Positions 10,101 to 19,344 of a DNA stretch of 64,000 nucleotides are shown one piece after another (position 1 is the stretch's first letter; the number at the start of each line of letters is the position of its first letter). The stretch comes from Pleodorina starrii (lineage: Eukaryota; Chlorophyta; Chlorophyceae; Chlamydomonadales; Volvocaceae). The position numbers and the translations under genes were made by a program. The notes beneath the pieces are model-generated. The model searched no databases, was not told the DNA's origin, and worked only from the letters and a program-made list of their open reading frames with translations. The stretch covers positions 6,650,001 to 6,714,000 of the forward strand of contig BRXU01000004.1 of NCBI GenBank assembly GCA_030267565.1. The letters are read 5' to 3'.

Positions 10101-13100
10101 CCAGCTGCCCATCCTCAAAGAAAGCAAAGACAAAGCACGCATGGAAATGGAGGCGACACTCACGGGCGCAATTACCCACCTGCTGGACGCTCTCCGCCCC
10201 GCGCACGAGACCATCACAGCCGCATCCACCCAAATGGAGCGCGCCGCGGGCAAGGACCAGGCGCGGACGATCCTTGGCCACCTGCGCAATCACGCGGCCG
10301 TGCAAGCCACGAATATCACTTCCCTAAGCCAAGAGCTTGGGACGCTCATGCTGCAATGCCTCGGCATCCTCGAAAGTCACTGCCAACAAAAACCCCCCCG
10401 CTCAGGGACATTGCACGCGCGACGGGGCATTGGCAGGCGCCTGACCCGTTTATATGATGAACACAAAGCACTGAAACGCGACCTCGCGCAAGCACTGCAC
10501 CCGCCGGGGGCCCCCCCAAACCCGACGAAAGCGACCCAACAACCCCCATCACGGCACCCCCAGGAGGCAACGCCGGTCCCGAAAGCCACAGATCAGACCC
10601 CCGACCCACCTGAAACTGGTACCGCCCGCCAACCACAAGGCCCGGGGGACCCATGGGACAACCTTGAAACCCGCGACCTGCGCATCGCGATCCGGAGCAA
10701 GGGGGACGAAATCAGGAAGGTGGTTAATGAGACACGCAAACTGCACGTGCGCAGAGCAAGCAGGCGGCTTCAACGCCTTCTCACAAAGAAGCCAAAGCAG
10801 GCGCACAGGCAAATCCTGGAGCCTGACGATCAACCGCGAGGTATCGCGGCTATCCGACACCCCGAGGACGGGCACCTGTGCACGGATCCCGAAGGCATTC
10901 TCGACGCGCTACACACGCACTTCGCCCTCCTAGCCAGGCCAGTCTCCGGTCCCCGCACAGGCAAATACCTCCCAGGCGAGGCCCCACGCAAATACCCCTG
11001 GGAAGAGGCTGGGGCCCCTGACCCACTCAGACAAGGCCTTGCACGCTGGGACGGCGCACCCCCGTCCCTCCTCCCCGGAATCCTCGACCCATGCAACTTT
11101 CGCACCTGCCTGAGCCACCTCGCCCGCAACAAAGCCCCCGGGCCGGACGGCCTGCCCAATGAACTCCTCCAAACCCTCCCAGACGACCTCAAGACCGCAA
11201 TACACCACCTGATCACCGTAATGTGGGTCAAAGCCGAAATCCCCCCCCACTGGACACAATCCGACACGGTCCTCATCCCCAAGAAAGGAGACCCACTTCT
11301 TATTAAGAACAAACGCCCGATCGCCCTGGCCAACACCCTCTACAAGCTGTACACCAGGCACATCACACTAAACATCGTAACTTACAGCGAACAAGCCCAC
11401 ATCTTTACCGAGGCCCAGGAAGGGTACCTCCGGCAGCGCAATACAGAACGGCAAATCCAGAATGTGCTGCACGCTATCGAAGACGCGGGTCTTACGGGGC
11501 GCGACCTGTTCCTCCTTTATATCGATTTCACTTCCGCGTTCAACACCATCGATCATGATAAACTGCTTATGATCATGTACGACCTGGGCTACCCAGATGA
11601 CCTCATCGAAGTGGTTGCGAACCTGTACTCGCACGCCGCGACACGCATACGAACCGAACACGGATGCACCGCGAACATTGCGATCGAGCGCGGAACGATC
11701 CAGGGAGACACGCTGTCACCCGTCCTGTTCATTATCTACATGGAACCCCTCCTACGATGGCTGCACAGCGGCGGCAGGGGGTACCGATATGGCTGCCTCC
11801 GGGCGGAAGAAAACGATCGCCATCACTTCAGCTCGGGGGCATTCGCCGACGACCTAGTTATCCTTACGAACGCGGTATCAGATCTGCGGCTCCAATGCTC
11901 GAAAATTGAACGGTATGCGAGGTGGGGGGCCCTCAAGGTCAACGTGAGCAAGTGCCAGATACAAGGCATTCTCCATGGTCGTGCGCGCTCGGACAGGGAT
12001 CTGAGCAGAGGCCCCGGCACACAAAAATACCAGACCGCCCTGGAACGCCTTCTGAAAAACCAAATTCGAATAGACGACACGCCTATCCCGTACGCACCCC
12101 CCACGCAGCAGTACAAGTATCTGGGAGTACACATTACCCCCACGCTAGACTGGGCAGAACAAGTGGCCTATGTGCGCGCCGAGGTTGACAGACGAGGACG
12201 GGGCATTCAGAGCTCCCTCGCGACCCCCGACCAACGCATCAACATGATCAGAACCCTCATACACCCCTTCGTGGCGTACAGCCTGCCCACCATGGCGTAC
12301 ACCCCACAAGACATTGCCAGTTTCGATGCACAAATCGCGGGCATAGCCAAACGCAGCTACGGACTCAAGATGGGCTTCCCCACCCGCGCCATTCTCAACC
12401 CGACCGCGCGGCTCGGCCTGGGGGTTGGCACCGTACGCACCTTATACGCCGTCCGGGCGGCAAAGACCCTCGTCCTCTCCCTCAATTATGACGGCCGTCT
12501 CGGAGCGGTGACCAGAGCTCTCCTCCACCTGCAAAGTCGATACATGGGCACCGTACCGGCACATGAACTCAAACGGGAATGCAAATTCTACACCACACTG
12601 AAACAGCTCGCTCTCGTGAGGGAGGCGGGGATTGAACTCACGGACAAAGGGACAGCATACGAAACGACAATGAGCAGCCTCGCCCACCTGATCGGATCTC
12701 TCAACCCAGCGGCCGAACCCAAGGCGCTTGCGCTCCTCTTCCGATGCGTACAACCTCTGCTTGAGCTGGGTCTCGACCTCAGGGCCCTGAGGGATCAGAA
12801 CACGGGCACGCACATCATCACCACCGATCAGCTGCAACTAATCGGAGGCCGGAACGTGGGATCGCGCCATAGGATAGCCCTGAACCAGCTCAGTCTCGCC
12901 ATGAATGCTGACCCCAGCGTGCGGGCTCGGGCACCCAGATACCGCGGATCCACATCCCTACCCCCCGAGCTGCGGCTCATTCCAGACAACCCCGGCCTGA
13001 CCGGCCTAACCGACGAAGCGGCTGGACCCAAACCCATACCGTACGGACGCATAACAAAGTACCTCGCCCCGAAGCCCCGTGACCCGGTCGAAGCCATGCA

Positions 13101-16100
13101 AACCGCACACGCCGACACAGCCCCCACACCCCCAGGCGTGATAACCGCCAACGAGGCGACCCAACCGACGCCGCCCGGGGGAGCGACGGCAGATCCCACC
13201 ACACGACGCTCGAAGCATAGATGTCACGCCCGGAAACACCAGCCACGGCGGCTAACCGACCGTGACCGCCTCAAAGCATACCTTTTGCGTCAAAACCTCA
13301 AGCCGGTAACGGGCATCGTGGACACCGACGCCATCGGCTGGAACCCCCGACACACCCCACTCACCATCCAACATTGCGAAGTGCTCCTACGCCACCCGCA
13401 CCACAAGGGCCTGTTAACCAGGGTCGGCTCCGCCGAACGGCTCCTCCAGATGCTGCTGGGCGAGGAACCATGGCCTGCGGAGGTCCCGGCGCGGTATGGA
13501 ATCAGTATCACGCAATTCCTCTTCGGAGACCAGGAAAGGGTGGCGTGCATCAACGCAGAAATACGTAAACGGGTCGCCGTCGACAAACCGACCCCAAAGA
13601 AGCAGCGCACAATCCACCCACCGAGCCAAGGCACCCACCGCACCTACTACCTGGTCGACTGGGAACGCACGGCAGTAACCAAAGGAGCCCTCACCCTCTA
13701 CGCTGCCAACGGATACCACCCCCAGGCGGTACACCCCCATGCGCCTCCCAACGGCACACCACCGCAGGTGGGCCTAGTCGAAGTGGACTGGGCGCTCACT
13801 GAAGACGAGGGCACGCGTCTGGCCCAACAAGATAACTGGATCGAACTGCTCAATGCATTCCGGGATCGACGCGCTCAGGAAGCCGGACATGACCCGGGGC
13901 GCGCGGCGGAGACACGCGACAAGCACCTGACGGATAGGCAACAACAAGGTCGATGGGAAACCGAATGCCTAAACACGACCCGAGGGCAGCGCCTCCTCAG
14001 ACAGTTTGTCGAAATCAACGTCCAACCGGGCAACCCGGACAAGGACATCTACCCCACAGGGCGTTACACTATCCAGATCGGCAAACACAACGGCCCCCTC
14101 TGCGGAACACCCTGGGAGGGTGACGGGGACATACCTGAAGGACTGCAGACCATCGGACTGGCCCTCGTCTACGGCCCCCAAGGCAACTGTGTAGGCCAAA
14201 TCTCCGTCTGTCGTCTCCGCAGCCTGTGGTACAGGTACCAAGACGCGCAGCAGAACCGCCCGGAAGACCATGCCCGACTCGCCGCCAGGGGCGGCTTTGC
14301 GGAAGACGTCGCACGCCTCCTCCTGCGGTACCGGAACGGCGGGGGCACCAAACTGCAACCCGTCAAAGCGGCAAACGAGCGCCGGCTGCCCGAAGCACTT
14401 ATGAAGCGCCTCACGACCGCGCTCGGCGCCACAACCAAACGCTTTGCATCCCCCCTCAATGTAGCCGACTGCGTAGATACATACTATTCACGCTTTTCAG
14501 AGGACCAGCTCTTTGGGGCGAACCACGATGCATATACGCAGCCATTCACAGGCCTCTCCATCGCCCACCCCGAGCCTACGCCGGAGGAGGGGCATCACGC
14601 CCTAAGATGGGCCTTGGGATGGGCCGAGACAGTACGGTCTGAGAGCACACCCACCGCCACCCTCCTCCTGCTGCCCACGGCTCGAACGGCGCCATATACC
14701 CGTTACCTCACCCACCCGCTGGTCACTATGATCGGCAGAATCGACGCGTTCACGGGCACAGCCAGCCTGTACAGCGAAACCCTTGAAGATACCCCCCAAC
14801 CCTACCCGATGGGCCTCACTCTTCTCTTAGTCAGCAACGCAACTGGTCGAACCCACGCCGAACGCCTCCGTCGGACTCTTGGCATGCCGGCTGCAACCGC
14901 CACCCCCATGGAGCCCTCCCACCCCTGGAACCCGCCCCAGTGGGTGCGGACACGGGTGCGCAGTATGAGCGACCGGCCACCCGCCGCGGCGGTACTCTCC
15001 CGTCCGTGCGACAACCTCACCTCTGCTGAGCGACAGGCCGTCTTCCGGACATACCACGCCAAACAGTCGCTGCGATACGACTCCCAGAACGCAATCTACA
15101 CGGACGGATCTGTTCAAAAGGTAAAGGATGGCGACGAGGAACGACAAATACTGGGAGCCGCGGCCGTCGACGCACTCACCAATAAGACGCTCCAAATCGA
15201 TGTAAATGCTGGACATCATGGCTGCCAAACCATCACGAGGTGTGAACTAAGTGCCATCCACCAAGCACTCTACATGCGCAGAGGCACGCCTGAGGACAAC
15301 ACCCACTTATCCATCTGGACGGACTCAGCCGCAGCCCTTTACCTAATAAAAAAGATGATCAATAACCCACAGAAACTCCGGCTCAGCAAACATAAGGCCC
15401 TGCTTGAGCAGATAGTCACTACTCTTAAAAAGAGAGCAGCATGCAATTTAACAACTTCCCTACTTAAAGTAAAAGCCCACACTGGCGTAAAATACAACGA
15501 AGAAGCAGATAAAGCAGCCGTACGGGCCGCGCGAGGCCTTGCAAAGCTCGACCCCGACGCACTGAGCACAACCGAAACATCTGACAATAACCCACGTAAC
15601 CAATACTGGTGGCTACGGAAGATACATGGGCCTGAGAAGAATGCTGGGCACTTTGCCAACGACCTCAACCGGGGCATCGAAGCCCTAGTGCGTCCGGAAA
15701 CGCACTCGGGCTACACAAATGAGACAGATTACATGAAGTTTGTTGCCAATACCATACCCGACCTGGACATCAACGCCAGCGCACGCACCCTACAGCGCAA
15801 GATAGGCCGACACAAGCACGCCAAACGGTGCTTCGACTACCTGTACGGCCAACTATGGAACGCCAAGCTCGCGAACCGCTTCAGGAAATCATTGGCCCCG
15901 GGAGGCCCAGTTGCGTCAGGAAGCTGCCCCCTGTGCCACAACCCCGACTCCGGGGGGCATATCCTGGGTGGCTGCCGCCACCCACGGATGCGCGCCCTAT
16001 ACATTCTTCGGCACAATCAGGCGGTTCAAACCATCACCAGTACGCTCGCTCGGGGAATCAACGGGGGCTGCTACACGGTCATGGACGCCTGCCCCGCAGA

Positions 16101-16608
16101 CGACCGGCCGGACTATGTAGCAGGCACAAGACTACCACACTGGCTGCTCCCAAACACCCCGGAGGAAGAACGGCTCAAAATGCACCCCGATCTACTCCTC
16201 ATCCCTAGCATCCCTCTCAACGAGGCACAAGAGGCCGAATACATGGGACCTCCGGACCCCAGTCAGCACACCGTGCACATCATAGAAGTAGGATACACAG
16301 CAGATACCAACCACAAGCAGAAACAACACGACAAAGCCCACCAACACACCGAGCTAGCCAAGCTCCTCACGAAGGAGGGATGGAAAGTCTGCTACACAGC
16401 ACAGGAGGCCATCAGCCTAGGCTTCGCCGGTACCATCCGAAAAGACTTACGCCCCCTTCTCCGCACCCTAGGGGCGGGCAGCGAAGTGGCCAAAACATGC
16501 TGCAACGAACTCCACGATCATGCTGTCCGGGCGCTCAACAAGATTGTGATCACCCGGCGGCAAATGGAACGCGCCCCGCACGAGACGCCACAGCAGACGG
16601 GCACATAA
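7153..16608 (+). CDS. Dualen LINE polyprotein: Josephin-like protease, APE, RT, RNase H, CCHC-RLE
   Basis: A 3151-codon uninterrupted frame. The nominal start is a GTG just after the hAT insertion; the natural protein began far upstream. Numbering from there: hydrophobic helices about 1-130. A Josephin-like protease about 188-345 has Q193, C198, H201, Asn-Asn-Leu-Leu, H317 and D332. A Pro/Ala/Arg-rich linker spans about 400-700. APE endonuclease (about 706-956) has N712, E739, D860-x-N862 and D948-H949. The reverse transcriptase has D1458 and F-A-D-D at 1564-1567. RNase H has D2651, E2698, D2724 and D2786. A CCHC motif (C2925, C2928, H2936, C2941) leads into a restriction-like endonuclease with P-D3013. 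The residue before P-D is His here but Arg in copies 2 and 3. It would act by target-primed reverse transcription in the nucleus; the membrane segment is unexplained. Confidence 0.9.
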   Translation: MGRLSLVALVLPQGAALLRTARHAVHSIYVGIRQAREAPGPPAQQLAYLAILTLICWQLITGDTPAPLLAVGILPISRGLQATPLLARRVHGHVCACALAGLLTHVPSTNQGMMVPLVTALALLVLDNPKATRLSRPRHEPQYGGPDEGTTRHDATPAHTTGTNNAPRRPEDVPWPPPAHPPAQETPTYHERQRAQMCMIHAINNLLGGPFIDPPHVLSYCRTMTTHMQQQGLHAAAAIWKHAHNPSTGHFSTIVLNHYLRHNVRIRDASGNTLPDTHIASVSTELPIRKGDQLDTLWAQLPPHAQSWGFIVHLEGHAVAVRRQHTHWFIIDSQSPRPTQLTTHWPLAHGTIYCLQRRHNNAPCQTHVDLRNVTPPEQWIAVLTTNSQNGPNRPAAATTDTTEQHPTGHDTRTLPEPTPAEAPPSPSYEVRARVEHAAPRYTAASPDPTPMEVDDAGPPGTEAHMQPTEPGSPESRPARTPADPSPMDTDDAELDVETPQPPPDTDEAAGPPRPAQQDAPMPRRAAANAPEARHADTRRAARRASAPEAAAPARTSRKRTRRKVGPVPATHTITYHLRRMLGLPIRAGRDRTAADAPKGAETTQAPQHILPDPAPDPVRTAAYGTTRPAPEQNAARPRPRKRPAESSPPAQSRPKPKTGPQQQHMTKYAHPKQPRADAPVAPAKTPEQTASEPPPAAPGAPPTGYLKLVTMNTRGLQGHREGILRLVDDHKPDVLVLTETKLSAHHRRAIASMKQSMQPYQTYLSNRPHVADRANREAGVLIGVAERLSRQGSTTAEPIPTELEGYIGHVRIAPPASSTLHIIGVYCPSDSTTRQKIYEYGRAASAQAKAKGEHLIMAGDWNAVLKASDRSTGICNTDDRAHRCFSTENDLQPVHTMRREYTYTQTQLGLDTHLSRIDDVLLAPQTTAAVAKEGNAYEQVYECGGNFDHRPLCTLLPLAGLRLFPAPAARPPTDLNPSSWSRIQLPILKESKDKARMEMEATLTGAITHLLDALRPAHETITAASTQMERAAGKDQARTILGHLRNHAAVQATNITSLSQELGTLMLQCLGILESHCQQKPPRSGTLHARRGIGRRLTRLYDEHKALKRDLAQALHPPGAPPNPTKATQQPPSRHPQEATPVPKATDQTPDPPETGTARQPQGPGDPWDNLETRDLRIAIRSKGDEIRKVVNETRKLHVRRASRRLQRLLTKKPKQAHRQILEPDDQPRGIAAIRHPEDGHLCTDPEGILDALHTHFALLARPVSGPRTGKYLPGEAPRKYPWEEAGAPDPLRQGLARWDGAPPSLLPGILDPCNFRTCLSHLARNKAPGPDGLPNELLQTLPDDLKTAIHHLITVMWVKAEIPPHWTQSDTVLIPKKGDPLLIKNKRPIALANTLYKLYTRHITLNIVTYSEQAHIFTEAQEGYLRQRNTERQIQNVLHAIEDAGLTGRDLFLLYIDFTSAFNTIDHDKLLMIMYDLGYPDDLIEVVANLYSHAATRIRTEHGCTANIAIERGTIQGDTLSPVLFIIYMEPLLRWLHSGGRGYRYGCLRAEENDRHHFSSGAFADDLVILTNAVSDLRLQCSKIERYARWGALKVNVSKCQIQGILHGRARSDRDLSRGPGTQKYQTALERLLKNQIRIDDTPIPYAPPTQQYKYLGVHITPTLDWAEQVAYVRAEVDRRGRGIQSSLATPDQRINMIRTLIHPFVAYSLPTMAYTPQDIASFDAQIAGIAKRSYGLKMGFPTRAILNPTARLGLGVGTVRTLYAVRAAKTLVLSLNYDGRLGAVTRALLHLQSRYMGTVPAHELKRECKFYTTLKQLALVREAGIELTDKGTAYETTMSSLAHLIGSLNPAAEPKALALLFRCVQPLLELGLDLRALRDQNTGTHIITTDQLQLIGGRNVGSRHRIALNQLSLAMNADPSVRARAPRYRGSTSLPPELRLIPDNPGLTGLTDEAAGPKPIPYGRITKYLAPKPRDPVEAMQTAHADTAPTPPGVITANEATQPTPPGGATADPTTRRSKHRCHARKHQPRRLTDRDRLKAYLLRQNLKPVTGIVDTDAIGWNPRHTPLTIQHCEVLLRHPHHKGLLTRVGSAERLLQMLLGEEPWPAEVPARYGISITQFLFGDQERVACINAEIRKRVAVDKPTPKKQRTIHPPSQGTHRTYYLVDWERTAVTKGALTLYAANGYHPQAVHPHAPPNGTPPQVGLVEVDWALTEDEGTRLAQQDNWIELLNAFRDRRAQEAGHDPGRAAETRDKHLTDRQQQGRWETECLNTTRGQRLLRQFVEINVQPGNPDKDIYPTGRYTIQIGKHNGPLCGTPWEGDGDIPEGLQTIGLALVYGPQGNCVGQISVCRLRSLWYRYQDAQQNRPEDHARLAARGGFAEDVARLLLRYRNGGGTKLQPVKAANERRLPEALMKRLTTALGATTKRFASPLNVADCVDTYYSRFSEDQLFGANHDAYTQPFTGLSIAHPEPTPEEGHHALRWALGWAETVRSESTPTATLLLLPTARTAPYTRYLTHPLVTMIGRIDAFTGTASLYSETLEDTPQPYPMGLTLLLVSNATGRTHAERLRRTLGMPAATATPMEPSHPWNPPQWVRTRVRSMSDRPPAAAVLSRPCDNLTSAERQAVFRTYHAKQSLRYDSQNAIYTDGSVQKVKDGDEERQILGAAAVDALTNKTLQIDVNAGHHGCQTITRCELSAIHQALYMRRGTPEDNTHLSIWTDSAAALYLIKKMINNPQKLRLSKHKALLEQIVTTLKKRAACNLTTSLLKVKAHTGVKYNEEADKAAVRAARGLAKLDPDALSTTETSDNNPRNQYWWLRKIHGPEKNAGHFANDLNRGIEALVRPETHSGYTNETDYMKFVANTIPDLDINASARTLQRKIGRHKHAKRCFDYLYGQLWNAKLANRFRKSLAPGGPVASGSCPLCHNPDSGGHILGGCRHPRMRALYILRHNQAVQTITSTLARGINGGCYTVMDACPADDRPDYVAGTRLPHWLLPNTPEEERLKMHPDLLLIPSIPLNEAQEAEYMGPPDPSQHTVHIIEVGYTADTNHKQKQHDKAHQHTELAKLLTKEGWKVCYTAQEAISLGFAGTIRKDLRPLLRTLGAGSEVAKTCCNELHDHAVRALNKIVITRRQMERAPHETPQQTGT

Positions 16609-16743
16609 CCAACACATACTCGTTCTCAACCCCCACCGCGGTGGCGGGGGAGGACTGGGACCGGGGAAACCCGTCACCCCACCTCCTCTGCTCCCTTAAC
16701 CCACGCCTCGGCCTCCGGTCGGGCGTATTATTATTATTATTAT

Positions 16744-17610
16744 GAGGTGGATGAGAAGGGTGAGGAATATGTATGGGAAGGATGAGGAGGGTGAGCAATA
16801 TGGGAGGGATGAGGAGGAGGATGATAGGATGGGGAAGATGGATGAGGAGGATGGGGAAGGTGGGGAGGATGAGGAGAGTGAGAAGGATGAATGAGGAGGG
16901 TGAGGTGGAATAGGAGGATGAGAAGGGTGAGGAATATGGGAAGGATGAGGAGGATGGACGGATGAGGAGGGTGAGCAATATGGGAGGGATGAGGAGGAGG
17001 ATGAGATGAATGGGGAGCTCCCCATTCATCTCATCCTCGAGGATGGATGAGGAGGATGAGGAAAGTGAGGAGGATGGGGATGGAGGATGAGAGAATGAAT
17101 GAGGATGATGGATGAGGATGATGGATGAGGTGGTGAGGTGGATGAGAAGGGTGTGGAATATGTATGGGAAGGATGAGGAGGGTGGGCAATATGGGAGGGA
17201 TGAGGAGGAGGATGAGATGAATGGGGAGGATGGATAAGGAGGATGGGGAAAGAGAGGATGAGATGGATGAGGACGATGGGGAAGGTGAGGAGGATGAGGA
17301 GAGTGAGGAGGATGAGGAGAGTGAGAAGGATGAATGAGGAGGGTGAGGTGGAATAGGAGGATGAGAAGGGTGGGGAATATGGGAAGGATGAGGAGGATGG
17401 AAGAGGAGGATGGATGAGGAGGGTGAGCACTATGGGAGGGATGAGGAGGAGGATGACATGGATAGAGAGGATGGATGAGGAGTATGATGAGGAAGTGAGG
17501 AGGATGGGAAGGATGAGAGGATGGATGAGGAGGATGAGGAATGTGGGAAGGATGAGAAGAGAAGGATGAGGAAGGTAATGAATATGGGAAGGATGAGGAG
17601 GATGGGGACA
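16744..17610. repeat. GATGAGGA-type purine minisatellite, right flank of Dualen copy 1
   Basis: The first 274 bp are about 98-99% identical to 5771-6043 in the left flank. After the palindrome at 16997-17038 the array returns to sequence resembling left-flank position about 5680 and runs through a second related higher-order unit. Its end resembles the sequence just left of the Dualen 5' junction. This could be a long target-site duplication later expanded, or an array that was already tandemly organised before insertion. Confidence 0.85.
16997..17038. repeat. Perfect 42-bp palindrome within the minisatellite
   Basis: The arms (16997-17017 and 17018-17038) are exact reverse complements with no spacer, centred on GAGCTC. 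To the right, purine/pyrimidine polarity returns to that of the array. It marks a point where the array turned back on itself for 21 bp, such as a fold-back or template-switch junction. Confidence 0.9.
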
Positions 17611-18263
17611 AGGGGTTGGTGTCGGCTTCCTTGAAGCCGGAAAAAGGGCGGGGCCCCGTTCAATCCGTACAGGTGGAGTTGAAGGGCTAGGGCGGCGAGG
17701 GCGTGAAGTGTGAGAGTGTCAACATTCCTGCTGATAGACAGCCAGAGCTTTCAGCAATCCGCCCCATGTTTAGCATCGCGAGGCATCGCGCGCCGTCTCG
17801 GCACTGTGCAACTCTTCCGGCCAGCGCATTGGCTGAAGTTACTTGACAGTAGACATGCAGTGTATCACTTACACATCACGCAGGCTGACTTGCCAATAGA
17901 AGGACAGCGGAACTGTTTGAGAGGGTCGCGATGATGACGTGCAGTTGCCGACGAGAGTGCACAGGCTTCGCTACCGAGGTATTCGTCATAGAGGAGGCTT
18001 GACAACTTTAACATTAGGACAGGGAATGTAGAAGTCCCCTAGGTTGCCGACTGGACTTGTTGGGCGGCCCGCAGATGAATCGTGCGTGCATTGGCGGCTT
18101 GGCGTCCAACAACCAGCAGTTGGCCCCTCATGGTTTGCTCGTTGCAACCTTTGTAATAGTAATATGCGTCAAGACGATCGGACCGGCTAGCAGAGCTGTG
18201 GTGTGGTCGCGGGAAGAATGTTCGCAATGCAAACATAGTTTGTTTCCGAAACAAAGATTTATT
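17611..18263. other. Unique intergenic stretch, nothing recognised
   Basis: A mixed-composition sequence between minisatellite and the duplicated block. No frame shows a recognisable domain, and I see no RNA gene or transposon ends. It is not repeated at the right side of the nested cluster, so it probably represents original flanking DNA. Confidence 0.45.
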
Positions 18264-19226
<963 letters not shown>

Positions 19227-19344
19227 ACGCCCGACCGGAGGCCGAGGCGTGGGTTAAGGGAGCAGAGGAGGTGGGGTGACGGGTTTCCCCGGTCCCAATC
19301 CTCCCCCGCCACCGCGGTGGGGGTTGAGAACGAGTATGTGTTGG

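Larger units (their letters stand above)
6319..16743 (+). mobile_element. Dualen/RandI-type LINE, copy 1 (5'-truncated)
   Basis: A non-LTR retrotransposon in plus orientation. The 5' end is truncated: homology to copies 2 and 3 starts at the GCCTAAGGGCCC block (copy 3 equivalent near 41039). The 3' end is a short UTR after the stop at 16606-16608, ending in CGGTCGGGCG and a tail of about six ATT/TAT triplets. It codes for cysteine protease, APE endonuclease, reverse transcriptase, RNase H and a CCHC/restriction-like endonuclease. Having both endonuclease types is the hallmark of the Dualen (RandI) clade, which I recall as described from Chlamydomonas. It lies within minisatellite and carries one hAT-like insertion. 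Of the three copies it has the least damaged reading frame. Confidence 0.9.
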
